Notes under the pieces: model-generated
Seen by the model: the letters and a program-made list of their open reading frames with translations, nothing else
The model's database searches: none
What the model was told of the DNA's origin: nothing
NCBI GenBank assembly: GCA_948470475.1
Contig: OX419337.1
Location: 22,600,932-22,664,931 of the forward strand
Direction of reading: 5' to 3'
Length of the DNA: 64,000 nucleotides
Source: Galaxea fascicularis
Taxonomy: Eukaryota; Cnidaria; Anthozoa; Scleractinia; Euphylliidae
Translations under genes and position numbers: made by a program
Shown here: in pieces, positions 11,622-22,135 of the stretch
How positions within the stretch are numbered: the first letter of the stretch is position 1
Layout: each line of letters begins with the position of its first letter

Positions 11622-11973
11622 AATTTACAACCCAGACATACTGCATGTTCACAGTCAAGAACCTTTTTGGTTTATGCAAATAAGAGGACTTGTGACGTCA
11701 CAAGGCGAACACAAAATGAAGTAAGATCACAAAAAATGGAATATCTCTGAAGAATTTTTCTGTATAGAACTGAAACTTTTTACAGTTGTTATACTCATCA
11801 CGAACTTCCATGATATGGTCCACTGTGACATTTCCATGGCAACACAATGGGCTCCAGGCACTCACCATCCAAAGGATAAAATCATAGTTTCCCTCCCCAA
11901 GAAGTGCTATTTGCTCTTGATGTTCATTCAGTGGGTGTGAGCGAATGTGGACATTACACAGCACAGTTAGACT
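10608..11973 (-). CDS. Unassigned minus-strand exons (orphan, partial)
   Basis: Two exon-like open segments. 11866-11973 has a CTAG acceptor on its right and a strong GTGAGT donor on its left. 10608-10787 has a CACAG acceptor and ends in TAG, with a minus-strand AATAAA 35 bp beyond. Both are in phase 0 and join to a 95-residue ORF including NVHIRSHPLNEHQEQ and NCFGVKYRAAHLGP. I do not recognise the family. No upstream exon or start is visible before Smoothened's last exon, and a decayed LINE lies between the two segments. They cannot continue the Smoothened reading frame because the phase gives an immediate stop. This could be the tail of an unknown gene or a gene remnant. Confidence 0.3.
10930..11230 (-). 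mobile_element. Decayed LINE reverse-transcriptase fragment
   Basis: Reading the minus strand with frameshifts gives LMDRFTHACKEF followed by GLTISLKRTNISAQ, the typical block of LINE reverse transcriptases that precedes the 'YLGS' region (consensus of the type ACKxFGLTISxKKTxVMxQ). Frame breaks and stops show it is dead. It lies between the two orphan exon-like ORFs. Confidence 0.6.
11586..11621. repeat. (ATT)n microsatellite
   Basis: About ten uninterrupted ATT/TTA units. Confidence 0.9.
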
Positions 11974-12676
11974 CTAGAACAACAAATAAGGCATTTTTCA
12001 TTTTAGGAAGGTAGAGGTCTGGTAACAAGTATGTTGCTATGGTGAAATTATAACCACTGTCACAATGCACAGTTCTGGCAGCACATCAACCCTGTAGACT
12101 ATTGTGTCCACCTTGTGAAGTCACAAGTTATCTAATTTACATAAACCAAAATCTTGAATAACTCAGCAACCAAGAATGCTATTACAATAAAATAAACAGC
12201 ATTCTTCATCATTTTGAAAGCTCTTCCTAATAAGCTAATAAAATATTTCATGTCATATACACTTCAAGTCTTATTATTTCGTGGATTGAACACTGTAGAA
12301 AAGAGTAAGATGGCCCTACATTTGCATGAAAAAAGTAATGTCCTTAAAAAAGACAAGTAAATCTCCACTGAAGTCCACTACAATGCTGCTTAGCTGACAT
12401 TTTGTTTGTGAGATGTTGTAAGGCAATCACTGCCTCAAAGGTAACAACATGGTACTCTGTACAAATTGGTTATAATATTATATGGGCATTAAATAATGAA
12501 AAATATTAATAATAATATTATCCTATATTACAGAGTATATTGTTATTAACTTATTTGACCTACTCATGTGTTGTGGTATAAATTTGTTTATTGGGTTCTA
12601 TCTTCCTAGTTGTAGAACAGTGAGCATGAGACTTCCAAGTAAATAAAACAAATTTATACCACAACGTACACCAGTA
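11974..12676. other. Smoothened 3' UTR / intergenic
   Basis: Downstream of the Smoothened stop on the minus strand. TTTATT at 12587-12592 is AATAAA on -, about 85 bp after the stop and a plausible polyadenylation signal. An ATT-rich low-complexity patch is near 12500-12525. No further gene is seen. Confidence 0.5.
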
Positions 12677-15600
12677 TTAACTAATTCTCTCTTGAGGCGT
12701 CAATTCAGAAATGCTTTTTAATTTAAGTGGTTCTTCATTTTCGTCAACATGTTCCCTCATATTTGACCCACAAGCTTGAATTGCTTCCCCTGCCTTCATA
12801 ATGGCATCCATTTGGACCTCTGGAATGGCTGGGTACAGCACTGCAGGACTAGAAAAATAACACAAAAAAATTAATACTATTTTCAGTTTTCAGTCACTTA
12901 CACACACTGCATCTTTACTTTTGTACAAGCAAACACTTTTCTTATAAAATTTTAATAGACAGTTGGCCAAGGTCCCACACACAATGCAGTCCTGGAAATA
13001 ATTTTTGTTCTTTAACACGACATGTGTCCTTTCCAATCTTCCTTTTGGTTGGACATTTTACCAATTTGACGGGACATTAATTAGTATAACACAGTTGAAT
13101 ACAGAATTTTGAAAACTGGGTCGTGAATTGTAACTTTTTAAGTTACATTCATCAATTTCCAAACCAGAGTAGCATCAAACCATGTCTGTATTTAAATTTG
13201 TTTGGACACCATTTTCGGACATCATGTCCGATCATAATTTGAAATTGGCTGCACATTTATCCTCATAGAAATCAGATATGTATCTATTAGATGTTCAACT
13301 TACGCAATCCGGTTTTTCATTCTTCTTATTGTTTTGTAGTGACTCAATTCGGGGTGTCTATTTCTTCTTGTTATCCTGGATGGGTAAAGTTGGAGAGTTG
13401 AATTTTTTTAGCATACAATAAGAGTTCATTATTTATTGCTATGTTCAGGGAAATTGTCAGCATAAAATGTACATTTATGCTGAATAATTATGTTTACTAT
13501 ATAATTTAGCTAGATACATTTCCAATGAAGGACTGTCAGTAGAGGGGTTTCTCAGAGGCTCTGCCTATGGAGAAATTCTATGCATTGTTCCTAGTTGTGG
13601 TCTTCTGAGCACCTTTCTCAAGATTGTGCTTAAGCTACAGAGAAAAAATTTCAAAATTTAGACTGGGAATGCATCTTGTAATCACAGATTGTGTAAGTGT
13701 CATCCAGTTTTTACTTCCTACTGACCTGCGCCATAATTTTTGCCAGGTCTGTAATGTATTGGATGTCCAAGTCCAGCTGCTCATGGCAATTCCAGTTCCA
13801 AACAATGATGCCAGTTCCAGCTCAATGACTCCGAGATCAGGACGGTCTTTCACTGAACAATAATTGGAATTCCATTTCTTCCCTTGTGCTGCACCATCTG
13901 CAATGCACCTTCAAACGACATACATAACAGGTAAACAAAAGGTATATAACTTCTGTGTGTGTGTGATAGTCTTCATTGATTTCACTCTGTTTGCAGCAGT
14001 ACGATTGAACAGTTGATCTGTTCCTCATTATTGTGTTCTCTGGCAGATGAAATAAATTGTTAACAATGTTGCAGAAACCATTTATCAAGGTCAAAGGAGA
14101 ATGGCTCCCTTTTTAAACTACTTCAAAATTTCATCTTTTTGTTCAAAAGTATTTTTTATTTTTTCCAACCCAACCTGGTTTTCAAATGCAAATTCCAATT
14201 CAATATTCTACCCCCTGGCACAACCCTCCACCCCCACTCCCCTCACAAATAATAAGCACCCTGATTGTCCTATGAATAAATATAAGTACTTAGAGTTCAT
14301 CAATATCTATGTTGGGCTTCTTTTGGCTTAATAGGCCATTTCCGAGTTCATGTCTGCCTCCTCTTCAAAGCAAGTCTAAGTGCGAAGTTTTTGTCATGAA
14401 AATTAGTTTTCATTCAAATGTAAAGTAGAACTAATTACCATCACAAAAACTTCGCACTTAGACTCGCTTTGAAGAGGAGGCAGACATGAACTCGGAAATG
14501 GCCTATTGTACATTTACTAATTGCTTGCAGATACAGCCACCTCTCTCTCGCTTTTCCACCCATAGTAACAGGGAACAGTGAGAGCTGGCTCTATTCCCAG
14601 GCTAATTTGGTTATTCCTATACTTCATCGCAAGTTTGTTAATAAATTGAAATTAAGGGCACTCACTGAAATCAATCGGCTTTTATTCAAAGTAATTATCC
14701 TTTCTTTAACTTTAATTATTCAAGACCTCAATACTTACTTTATAAATTCAATGTAGCTGTCCTCCCAGATCTGTTGATTGTGGTATTCATAAACATGGCA
14801 AGCAAAGGTTGTAAACACAGTCAAAAATGAAATGAAGGAAAATATCCCTGCAAAGAGTGGCACTTAGTTTAGTTTAGGATTATTTTAGTTAGCTAGCACT
14901 AAATAATTACAACTCAAGCTTTTGAGGGGATCAGGGGGTTAGTGCAGTAACAAGCCTTTACCCAACCCACAAATGTAATTATGATGAAATAGCTCACAAC
15001 CCCAGGAACTACATTTCTTACTCTTCACAATCAATGAACAGGTTCTTCAACATCCCCTTCAAGTTTTATGTGTGGAAGTGAAGGAGACATTAGGCCAGCT
15101 CATTCGACAGTGATGATATGTTGTGTGTTCTTTCATTTAACAAAAGCAAAAAGTTCCATGGATACCAATCTGACTTGAATCTGGTGAATCCAAAAACAAG
15201 TGTTACCATTTTTACAAAAACATTTCCTTGAGCACAAGAAAGATATCTACCAAACCCAAACATTTTGCTAAATTAATCATGGCAAGTCTGTTCATGAACT
15301 GTGCGTTTAAGTTCACCCAGTGCTTTGAAATGTTATAACAGCACCATGAAATGTGCTGACAAACGATCCTGTCCAAATCCGAATTTCTTCAGAGTATTTT
15401 TCCATTGCTTCATCTTTTACCTTTTATTGTTTATCTACAAGGACCTCAGTCACCATTCAAATGAACATGTGAAACTGTCAGATTGCTTGAACTTGGAAGG
15501 CAGATGTGCAAGATATTGATCACCATACAAACTTTCCTCATACTCTTGACTTACCAACTCTTATAATAGTTTCTTTTATTTTATGAGCTGCTCTGCTGCT

Positions 15601-18398
15601 CAGAAAGTTAGGGTTGGATCTCCGTAGTTTACAGAGAGTCACAAGTCCTACAACAAGAAATAAGACAAGTTTACATCCACAATGACCTTTAATTCAGTAT
15701 TTTAAAGGAAATAGTGTGACAAAAACTTAGAAAAAGCTTCAGGTAATATTTCCACAGCAAGAAAAGGCAATTAAAATATTGAAATCCTTTCTTTCTATTT
15801 TTTAAATCCTTTGTTTCTGAACCTTATTCACGCATGCAAACTTATTTTATTTTATTGATGAAAATCAGGAATCCAAAAAATGGATCCTACTCTTGCAGGC
15901 ACTCCCTTTCAGAGCTTTTTACAGAACAATACTATATAACAGACAATAAAAATGTTGGGAAATTAAATGGCCAGCAGAAGGGACATTTAATCAATATTGC
16001 TCAGCTACAAGGTTATTAATGGTTTGCATTTTTCAAAAAAAAAAGGTCTGTGCTGGCCAAGAAACATGTGGAGCATTTGACAGCCATAAGAATTGTGAGA
16101 AAAATTGTGACTACTATACCTTGTATTAAGAAAAGACCTCCCACAAGCAAATCAAGGCCGAGTGGTGCCAACAGAAATCCAGCTCGCATTTTGGGATTCT
16201 TGTAGCCAACAAAACAGATTCCACTGAGAGAGTTTGCATCAACCTGAATAATTACATACAAGTGGTGGAACAGAGAATTAACTCTGAAGTGTAAATTTAA
16301 GTGCTGACAGAAACCCATGATAAACCCACTGGGCGTTAGCCCTAGTAAAGGGTACCAGGGAACCACACGAGGCAAAGAAAAAATTCTTATGACCTCGGTG
16401 GGAATCGAACCCACGACCTCCGGATTAGATCTACCATTGCTCTGCCGACTAAGCTACGAGGTCGGACAGAGATAGTCGGGGACGATAAAGGTGGTGAATC
16501 ACGGCGAAAAGAAAGTAAGGGTACATATATATGTTGTGCCGCGTAGCACTATAAACACATACAAGTGGTGGAACAGAGAATTAACTCTGAAGTGTAAATT
16601 TAAGTGTAAAATTTAAGTTTAAGTGTAAGTTTAAGTGTAGTTTAAGTTTAAGTGTAAATTTAAGCACCTTTATCGTCCCCGACTATCTCTGTCCGACCTC
16701 GTAGCTTAGTCGGCAGAGCAACAGTAGATCTAATCCGGAGGTCGTGGGTTCGATTCCCACCGAGGTCTTAAGAATTTTTTCTTTGCCTCGTGTGGTTCTC
16801 TGGTACCCTTTACTAGGGCTAACGCCCAGTGGGTTTATCATGGGTTTCTGTCAGCACTTAAATTTACACTTCAGAGTTAATTCTCTGTTCCACCACTTGT
16901 ATGTGTTTATAGTGCTACGTGGCACAACATAATTATATATGAATAATTACATGTAACATATTAAGTGACTATAGATACAATGAAATGTAAGGATCGTCAG
17001 AGGTATGTTCACAATACATTGGACAGGGTACATCACTTTTCTTCTGGTACAAAAAGTTTTGTGCATAGGGCTTTGGATTCTTGAGATAGCTTTCAAAGTC
17101 ACTTTGTGAATATTTCCAGAAAAAAGAATGTTGATCATGTAACAGCATTTTCATGCCATATAGTCTCTCTGGTGCAAAATTACTACAGCTGTATTTCTAA
17201 AATATGATGAAAGCAGATTGACATGCTGCCACCTCACACTCCTTTTCTTGACTTACTGAATAGAGAGTCATAAAAATTGCCTTGGCAGACAAGAAACGTT
17301 ACTCTACAGTGTTCTCCTCCTTTGTTGTCTGTAGAGGTATCAGTGGTATACAATATATGGCAAAGGGGTAATACAGTTTTCATTATTCTCCTCAAAGTGT
17401 TTCACATAATCGTATGACAGTTGATGGGAGAATTTGTTGAAACATCAAGACAATTTAGTTTAATTTTTGTGATCATTTACATGTACCTTACTTGTGATGT
17501 ATGCCTGTAATCCAGTGGTGACATACTAAGGAGAATTTGTTGAAACATCAAGACAATTTAGTTTAATTTTTGTGATCATTTACATGTACCTTACTTGTGA
17601 TGTATGCCTGTAATCCAGTGGTGACATACTTAAGGAGACCTAAGTTGGTGCGTGTCAATTTTCAGCCATAGAAACTTACAAGAAATGTGACCCTCACCTG
17701 TTTCAGGGCAAGAATGCTGACAGTCCAGGTAAGAGGAATTGTCCATGCAATACAGTGAAAATAAACCACCTTCCCAACAAAGTTATCCCTGGTGCTGCCC
17801 AGGGATTTGAAACAGATGGACCAGGAGTATGCAAGAATAACGAACCAAACAGCACCCACCATTGAGAAATAGTACACCAAGATAAATGTCAGAATGCACA
17901 GGAAGCAGTCATCCTCACTGAAAGACAAACCAGCCATATTGGTAAGGGGGTTAGTTCCCAAAACTGTGTAGCTGTGTTAGAGAATGTTTTCTCTGTCATA
18001 AAACAGAATCAACTGAATTGCATGTACAAATGAATGGCTTGTCTTGAAAGCCCAGACAAAAGAAATCAACCATGTATCAGGTCCTTTTTGTTTCTGTTCC
18101 TTGAATTTCCAGCAAACGCCATGTACTAATTCATTAAATTCTAGCCTTGACCCTGCAAATTTTTATTATATTTACAAAGTAGTAACCAGCCTGTTGACCT
18201 GAAACTAGAGCAAATTCAGAGAAATTTAAATTTCAAGGCCAAATAGTCACTTACAGTGTATGTTGGCAGGCTTTGGACAGTGCATTATCACAATTACATG
18301 AAAATTAGAAGTTGTCCTTGGCAAATGGCTCTGTAAGTAGTAACTGTAATAATAATTATTTGTTTTATTCATGCACACTGTATTATTTTATTAGCTGC

Positions 18399-18430
<32 letters not shown>

Positions 18431-21321
18431 CAATCAGCCAAATCCAAATCCTGGCATTATAGTGTTGCTGACTGTCAAGTCTCTCACTTTCAAACTGAGA
18501 GGGTCTTCCATGTCATAATTATAGGCTGTCTCATGTGATGGTGACAGTGTTGGTGTTTGCAGTGGTGATGATGACGATGATGAATACTATTGCTGTCATT
18601 GTACTTCACCCTGGCTCCTGAAGTCTCATTGTGTTATCCTGACGACAAACAGTACGATTTCTGGCACCATCTACAAACTGGATGAGAAAACCCACAGAAG
18701 CAGCACCAAAACAACTGTTCATGTAGAACAGAATCACTGATGGGTAGCGGTTCTGTGACTTCCAGCCAATCAGAAATGTAATCTGAAAAAGAATGAAAAT
18801 TAAATTAACCTTACATCAAGCTGACATAGCAACTTCAGTGATGCAAGGGTAATTTTGTTTGTTCAGTACAGCAATGCTAACACTCACCATTGTGAAGAGG
18901 CTACATATAAATGACAAGCTTCCAAATGCTCCAACAAATCTGTGAATTCTTGTGTGCTCTTCCTTGTCAAAGATGGGGTTTTCACATTGGATGCCACACC
19001 CCATTATTCCCTCATACCAACTGGAACTATGATTGGTCTCAACCAATGGTGGTGTACAGGCAGATTCATTGAGCTGAAGGTCAGCCAACTGAAAAATGAC
19101 ATTTCTTGAATAATCAGCTGGTTGCTGTTGCAATCTAGCAGACGATATGCCATACACTTTCAAGGCTGCTGCCTAAGAAAATTTTCAAGGGGACCTCAGA
19201 GCTAAACGCTGAGAACTTAGGAGCCCAACACATGAAGTGAAAGGTGTTGCCATGAAAAATTAAGGAGCTGACAGCTATTCTTCGGGTGCCCCAGGCTACT
19301 GGGCTCCTGTTAGGCAACAACCTTGATTTTTGGTTCAACAGGTGTTTTTAATTGTTGCCCTTCATGTCAGTCCTTTAAGACAGACAAGTAATAATTAGTG
19401 ATATAAAAAACAACATTTCAGTGATATCGTGACATCATTTTCAAGTTCAAATGAACTAAAATAAACTGTCAGAAAATTGTAAGTGTAGCTTCAGGCATAA
19501 CTATTCATCACTATTTATTTATTTATGTATTTGTTTATTACAGAATGGCACATCAAAGCAGTTTTCCTCCTTGAATTTTGAGCCGCCGTTGACTTCATTT
19601 TGGCATTGTGTCAATGGCACAGACGGCATTATTTCTATTGGCAACCTGCTCATGATTTCTTGTAACTTGCAATAAGAAAAATTTGAAGTAAAGAAGTTTA
19701 ACTTTCACTCTAAAAATGCCTGTTAGAAGTATTTCCTTGTTAAGCCATGGTCATACGACTTCCAGTTTTAGATTTGGAAATTTTATCTGCGGTTTTGCAT
19801 TCAATAGCAAAAGTGCGAGTCTCGCTGGTACAGGGTATACATGTATTATACGTGAAAAATTTGGCCGTTAATTTACGGATAAATTTTTTCTTTGTAAAAT
19901 TTGCTGAATGAGTTTTTGGCTATTTTTTTTTTTATATATATATTTGTAGAATGCGTTTCTTGCAAGATTCGTCGTTGTCTAAACTTTCGCTTTGTAAATT
20001 TCGTCCTCTCCGTTTAATCCCTTCCACTAGACGAAACAAATAGCAACAGCGACAACAGTATTTAGGCCAAGCTAGAGAAAAGCCTGAGAAATCTGACCTA
20101 AACATGGGTCAGTTCATAGGACGAGAAACTACACAATTATTCAGCTTCAGGAGTTTCATGCTTTCAAACTAATATTATTTTAGCAACAAAAGTGCCATGA
20201 ACGTTGATAAAAGCGCGAATCCATCTCGTGGTTATTTCAATCAAATGTCCGCCATAATTATAATAGTTACCGGTACTTTGCAAAAGACGCCACTATCAAT
20301 CTTTTCTGCTGTGCTACATAGTAGTGTATCAAATGTGAATAGTGTGTATTGTTATCTGTCTCGTTCTTAAAACGATGCCGCTAGTACAAGAAGACAATAG
20401 TGGTGGGGTATTCAGCAGTTACTCCGCCAGCCTTTGCTTATCTGACTACGGCAAAATTCAAATAATTTGGACTACCAAAACTATCCTTAATTTTGAAGGC
20501 GAGCGTTTTTGGTTGCTTTTTTGAAAAATTATGTGGATAAACACTTGATGGACTTAACGGATATTCTTAATTTGAGTTTGAAAGTACATGGTAGTAGAAC
20601 ACATATTCAAAACAACAGCAGCTCGGCTGTTCCATTCCTTGTTAAATATTTGCACAACTGGCAGTTGCGTTGTTGATGACCTGTTGGTGTGAGCTACTCG
20701 TAAAGATTTGCTAAGCATGCCCTCCGCGCAGCGAAGAATAACAGCGTCGTACCGTTACATTTTACCCCCTTACATAGCACCGTTTCGACTTGACATCAAA
20801 GCTGTAATCGAGAGTGTGATTGTAAGCTATTACAAGAGAGCGTACCATTCTATTCTTATGTACAAATTTATCATTTTCCTGTTCAAACTTACTTCACAGT
20901 TGCTTTCCTTTGGAAATTGCTCACATTGTAAGAACTCCGGCCACTCTTTGTTGTAACGTTCCACCACGGAGCAAGGTTCTCTCGTAGCTTCGCATTGCTT
21001 TCGACATGGCTTCTTGACAGAGCTGTTTTGACAACGAGGTTTATACACTTGGCATAGAAGAGGCTGAAGAACTGACCAACACTTAGGTAAGAATTTTAAG
21101 CCTTCCCATTCCTCTAATTTTCTGTTCACTTCTTCTTGATTACGCGAATCTGTGACTAATTCTACAGTTGTCAAGTTGTAGTCCAACGTGGACCCTAAGC
21201 AAGTTCTGTCTTTCAGTATTTCACAAGTGTAGTTAGCTCCGTATGCCCTTTTGTGGAACAAATACAGTACAATCAAAGCGCAACAGCGCAAAGGCCCCAT
21301 ACCTAGACAAGATGAAGGCAT
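12677..21321 (-). CDS. SMO: Smoothened, Frizzled-class Hedgehog signal transducer, complete
   Basis: Seven-transmembrane transducer that Patched inhibits in Hedgehog signalling. Ten exons keep phase: 20893-21321, 18888-19088, 18610-18782, 17698-17917, 16120-16243, 15555-15647, 14739-14847, 13726-13908, 13304-13375, 12677-12848. Exon 1 has a signal peptide and the cysteine-rich domain ([29 protein letters not shown]). The Smo-type linker [13 protein letters not shown] precedes TM1. Later blocks [49 protein letters not shown] and [13 protein letters not shown] match Smo TM2 to TM7. A KLWRR motif follows TM7, its Arg codon split by an intron. The product is 584-591 aa depending on Met choice (21300 or 21321; another Met at 21369). 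The cytoplasmic tail is about 90 aa, far shorter than in vertebrates. Confidence 0.96.
14332..14505. mobile_element. Hairpin MITE in SMO intron
   Basis: Inverted repeats of about 60 bp that agree almost perfectly (left arm TAGGCCATTTCCGAGTTCATG, right arm its complement) flank a 50-60 bp AT-rich loop. Total length is 174 bp with no coding capacity. It lies in the SMO intron between the TM6 and TM7 exons. The near-identical arms suggest a recent insertion or a maintained foldback. Confidence 0.85.
16253..16470 (-). mobile_element. tRNA-headed SINE copy (reverse) abutting SMO exon 5
   Basis: On the minus strand a tRNA-like head covers about 16389-16464, with an A-box-like TAGCTTAGTCGGCAGAGCA and a B box GGGTTCGATTCC. 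Its acceptor arms pair (GACCTCG with CGAGGTC), but the anticodon arm does not fold. The tail runs to within 10 bp of the SMO exon 5 acceptor. It pairs with the opposite-strand copy at 16668-16930. Confidence 0.8.
16536..16612 (-). repeat. SINE tail fragment
   Basis: A third partial copy of the same SINE tail (GTGCCGCGTAGCACTATAAA then CAAGTGGTGGAACAGAG). It is followed by degenerate repeats of TTTAAGTGTAA at 16596-16665. Confidence 0.75.
16668..16930 (+). mobile_element. tRNA-headed SINE copy (forward)
   Basis: Full copy with tRNA-like head at about 16694-16768 (acceptor GACCTCG/CGAGGTC, T-arm GTGGGTTCGATTCCCAC), then a body with CTTTGCCTCGTGTGGTTC and a tail TTTATAGTGCTACGTGGCACAAC. It is in inverted orientation to the copy at 16253-16470, so the two can fold together. 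I treat it as a SINE and not a functional tRNA gene because the anticodon stem does not pair. Confidence 0.8.
17427..17632. repeat. 103-bp tandem duplication in SMO intron
   Basis: Two adjacent copies (17427-17529 and 17530-17632) that are almost identical over their whole length, starting GGAGAATTTGTTGAAACATC. It lies just downstream of SMO exon 4 on the minus strand. The near identity suggests a young duplication. Confidence 0.9.
18395..18433. repeat. (ATC)n microsatellite
   Basis: About eleven ATC units in a SMO intron. They produce a spurious poly-His reading frame. Confidence 0.9.
20337..20403 (+). repeat. Dispersed repeat, second copy of 358-420
   Basis: The block beginning GAATAGTGTGTATTGTTATC and ending AAGACAATAGTGG recurs here and at 358-420 with only a few differences. 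It looks like internal sequence of a non-autonomous element. Confidence 0.75.
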
Positions 21322-21523
21322 GGAAACCTCTAACACTCGATTCTTTGTCAGAAACAATACTGACTTCATTGAAGTCGGGTGGCTACAGCAGACAACATTC
21401 CTTTACCCAAGCTGACAAACAAGTCATTAAATTTCATGTAAAGTGATCTTTGTTTATCCTGTGATTAAATTGTTAACTCATTAAGCCAGTTTATTGAACA
21501 TTGACTTAGAGAACTAAAAAACA

Positions 21524-22135
21524 ATGCCTCCTTTTGCGTGCCCGAGTTCATTTAGTACATTTAACCTCCTGGCCGTGCTTTTTTTCCAATTTCTTTTCTG
21601 TCTCCAGCTTAAAACTGCCGTGCATTCACACAATACGCGATCATCCACCTCTGGAAATTTCTTCGTCCAAAGCCCTAGATTAGAAATACATAAACGCTCT
21701 TTTTCGCGATTTGGCGTGAGACTTTGGAATGATGTACCGAGCTGTGTAAAAGACCTACCTAGGAAAACATTTAAAAGGAAAATTAATCGTGTTCTCTTTG
21801 ATATCTTGGAAAATGAAAAGGATTACATTGAAACGCCTTTAACAGTGCAAAAGGTAAGACTATTCAAATAGCTAAAAGTCTCCTCATTTTCCCTTTTCTC
21901 ATACTTGTAAGCTCTTGTACTATCATGGGTTTTTTTTCTCTCCGTATTCCCTCACTTCTTCTATTTACTCAAGACCTTAACGTTCTCGATTTTGTATGTT
22001 TTCCCTATTTTACTAATAATTTATCCTTTATCCTGTAATTAATTTTAAGTCTGGCCCGCCTTGATTAGCCTTAACTACCCGCGGGTCGGCTAATTTTGTT
22101 TTTTCTTGTAATGTGTGAAAAATAAAATTCGAAAA
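21524..22135 (+). mobile_element. LINE 3' end, C-terminus of reverse transcriptase ORF
   Basis: An open segment of about 115 codons to 21871 carries the classic C-terminal block of jockey/CR1-type LINE polymerases: SHNTRSS, then SFSRFGVRLWNDVPSCVKDL, then FKRKI. A 260-bp tail follows, ending in an A-rich stretch (AATAAAATTC) near 22130. The 5' part is missing, so this is a 5'-truncated copy. Its frame is still intact. It lies just upstream of the SMO first exon, on the opposite strand. Confidence 0.8.

Noticed and set aside
11866..11973. Alternative last exon of Smoothened
   Set aside because: Joining from the 13304-13375 donor (phase 2) gives a stop after two codons, so the frame does not continue.
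16694..16768. tRNA gene
   Set aside because: Acceptor, D and T arms resemble a tRNA, but the anticodon arm does not pair and an inverted copy with the same extra sequence lies nearby, so it is a SINE head.
18312..18518. Poly-His frame
   Set aside because: Produced by an (ATC)n microsatellite inside a Smoothened intron.
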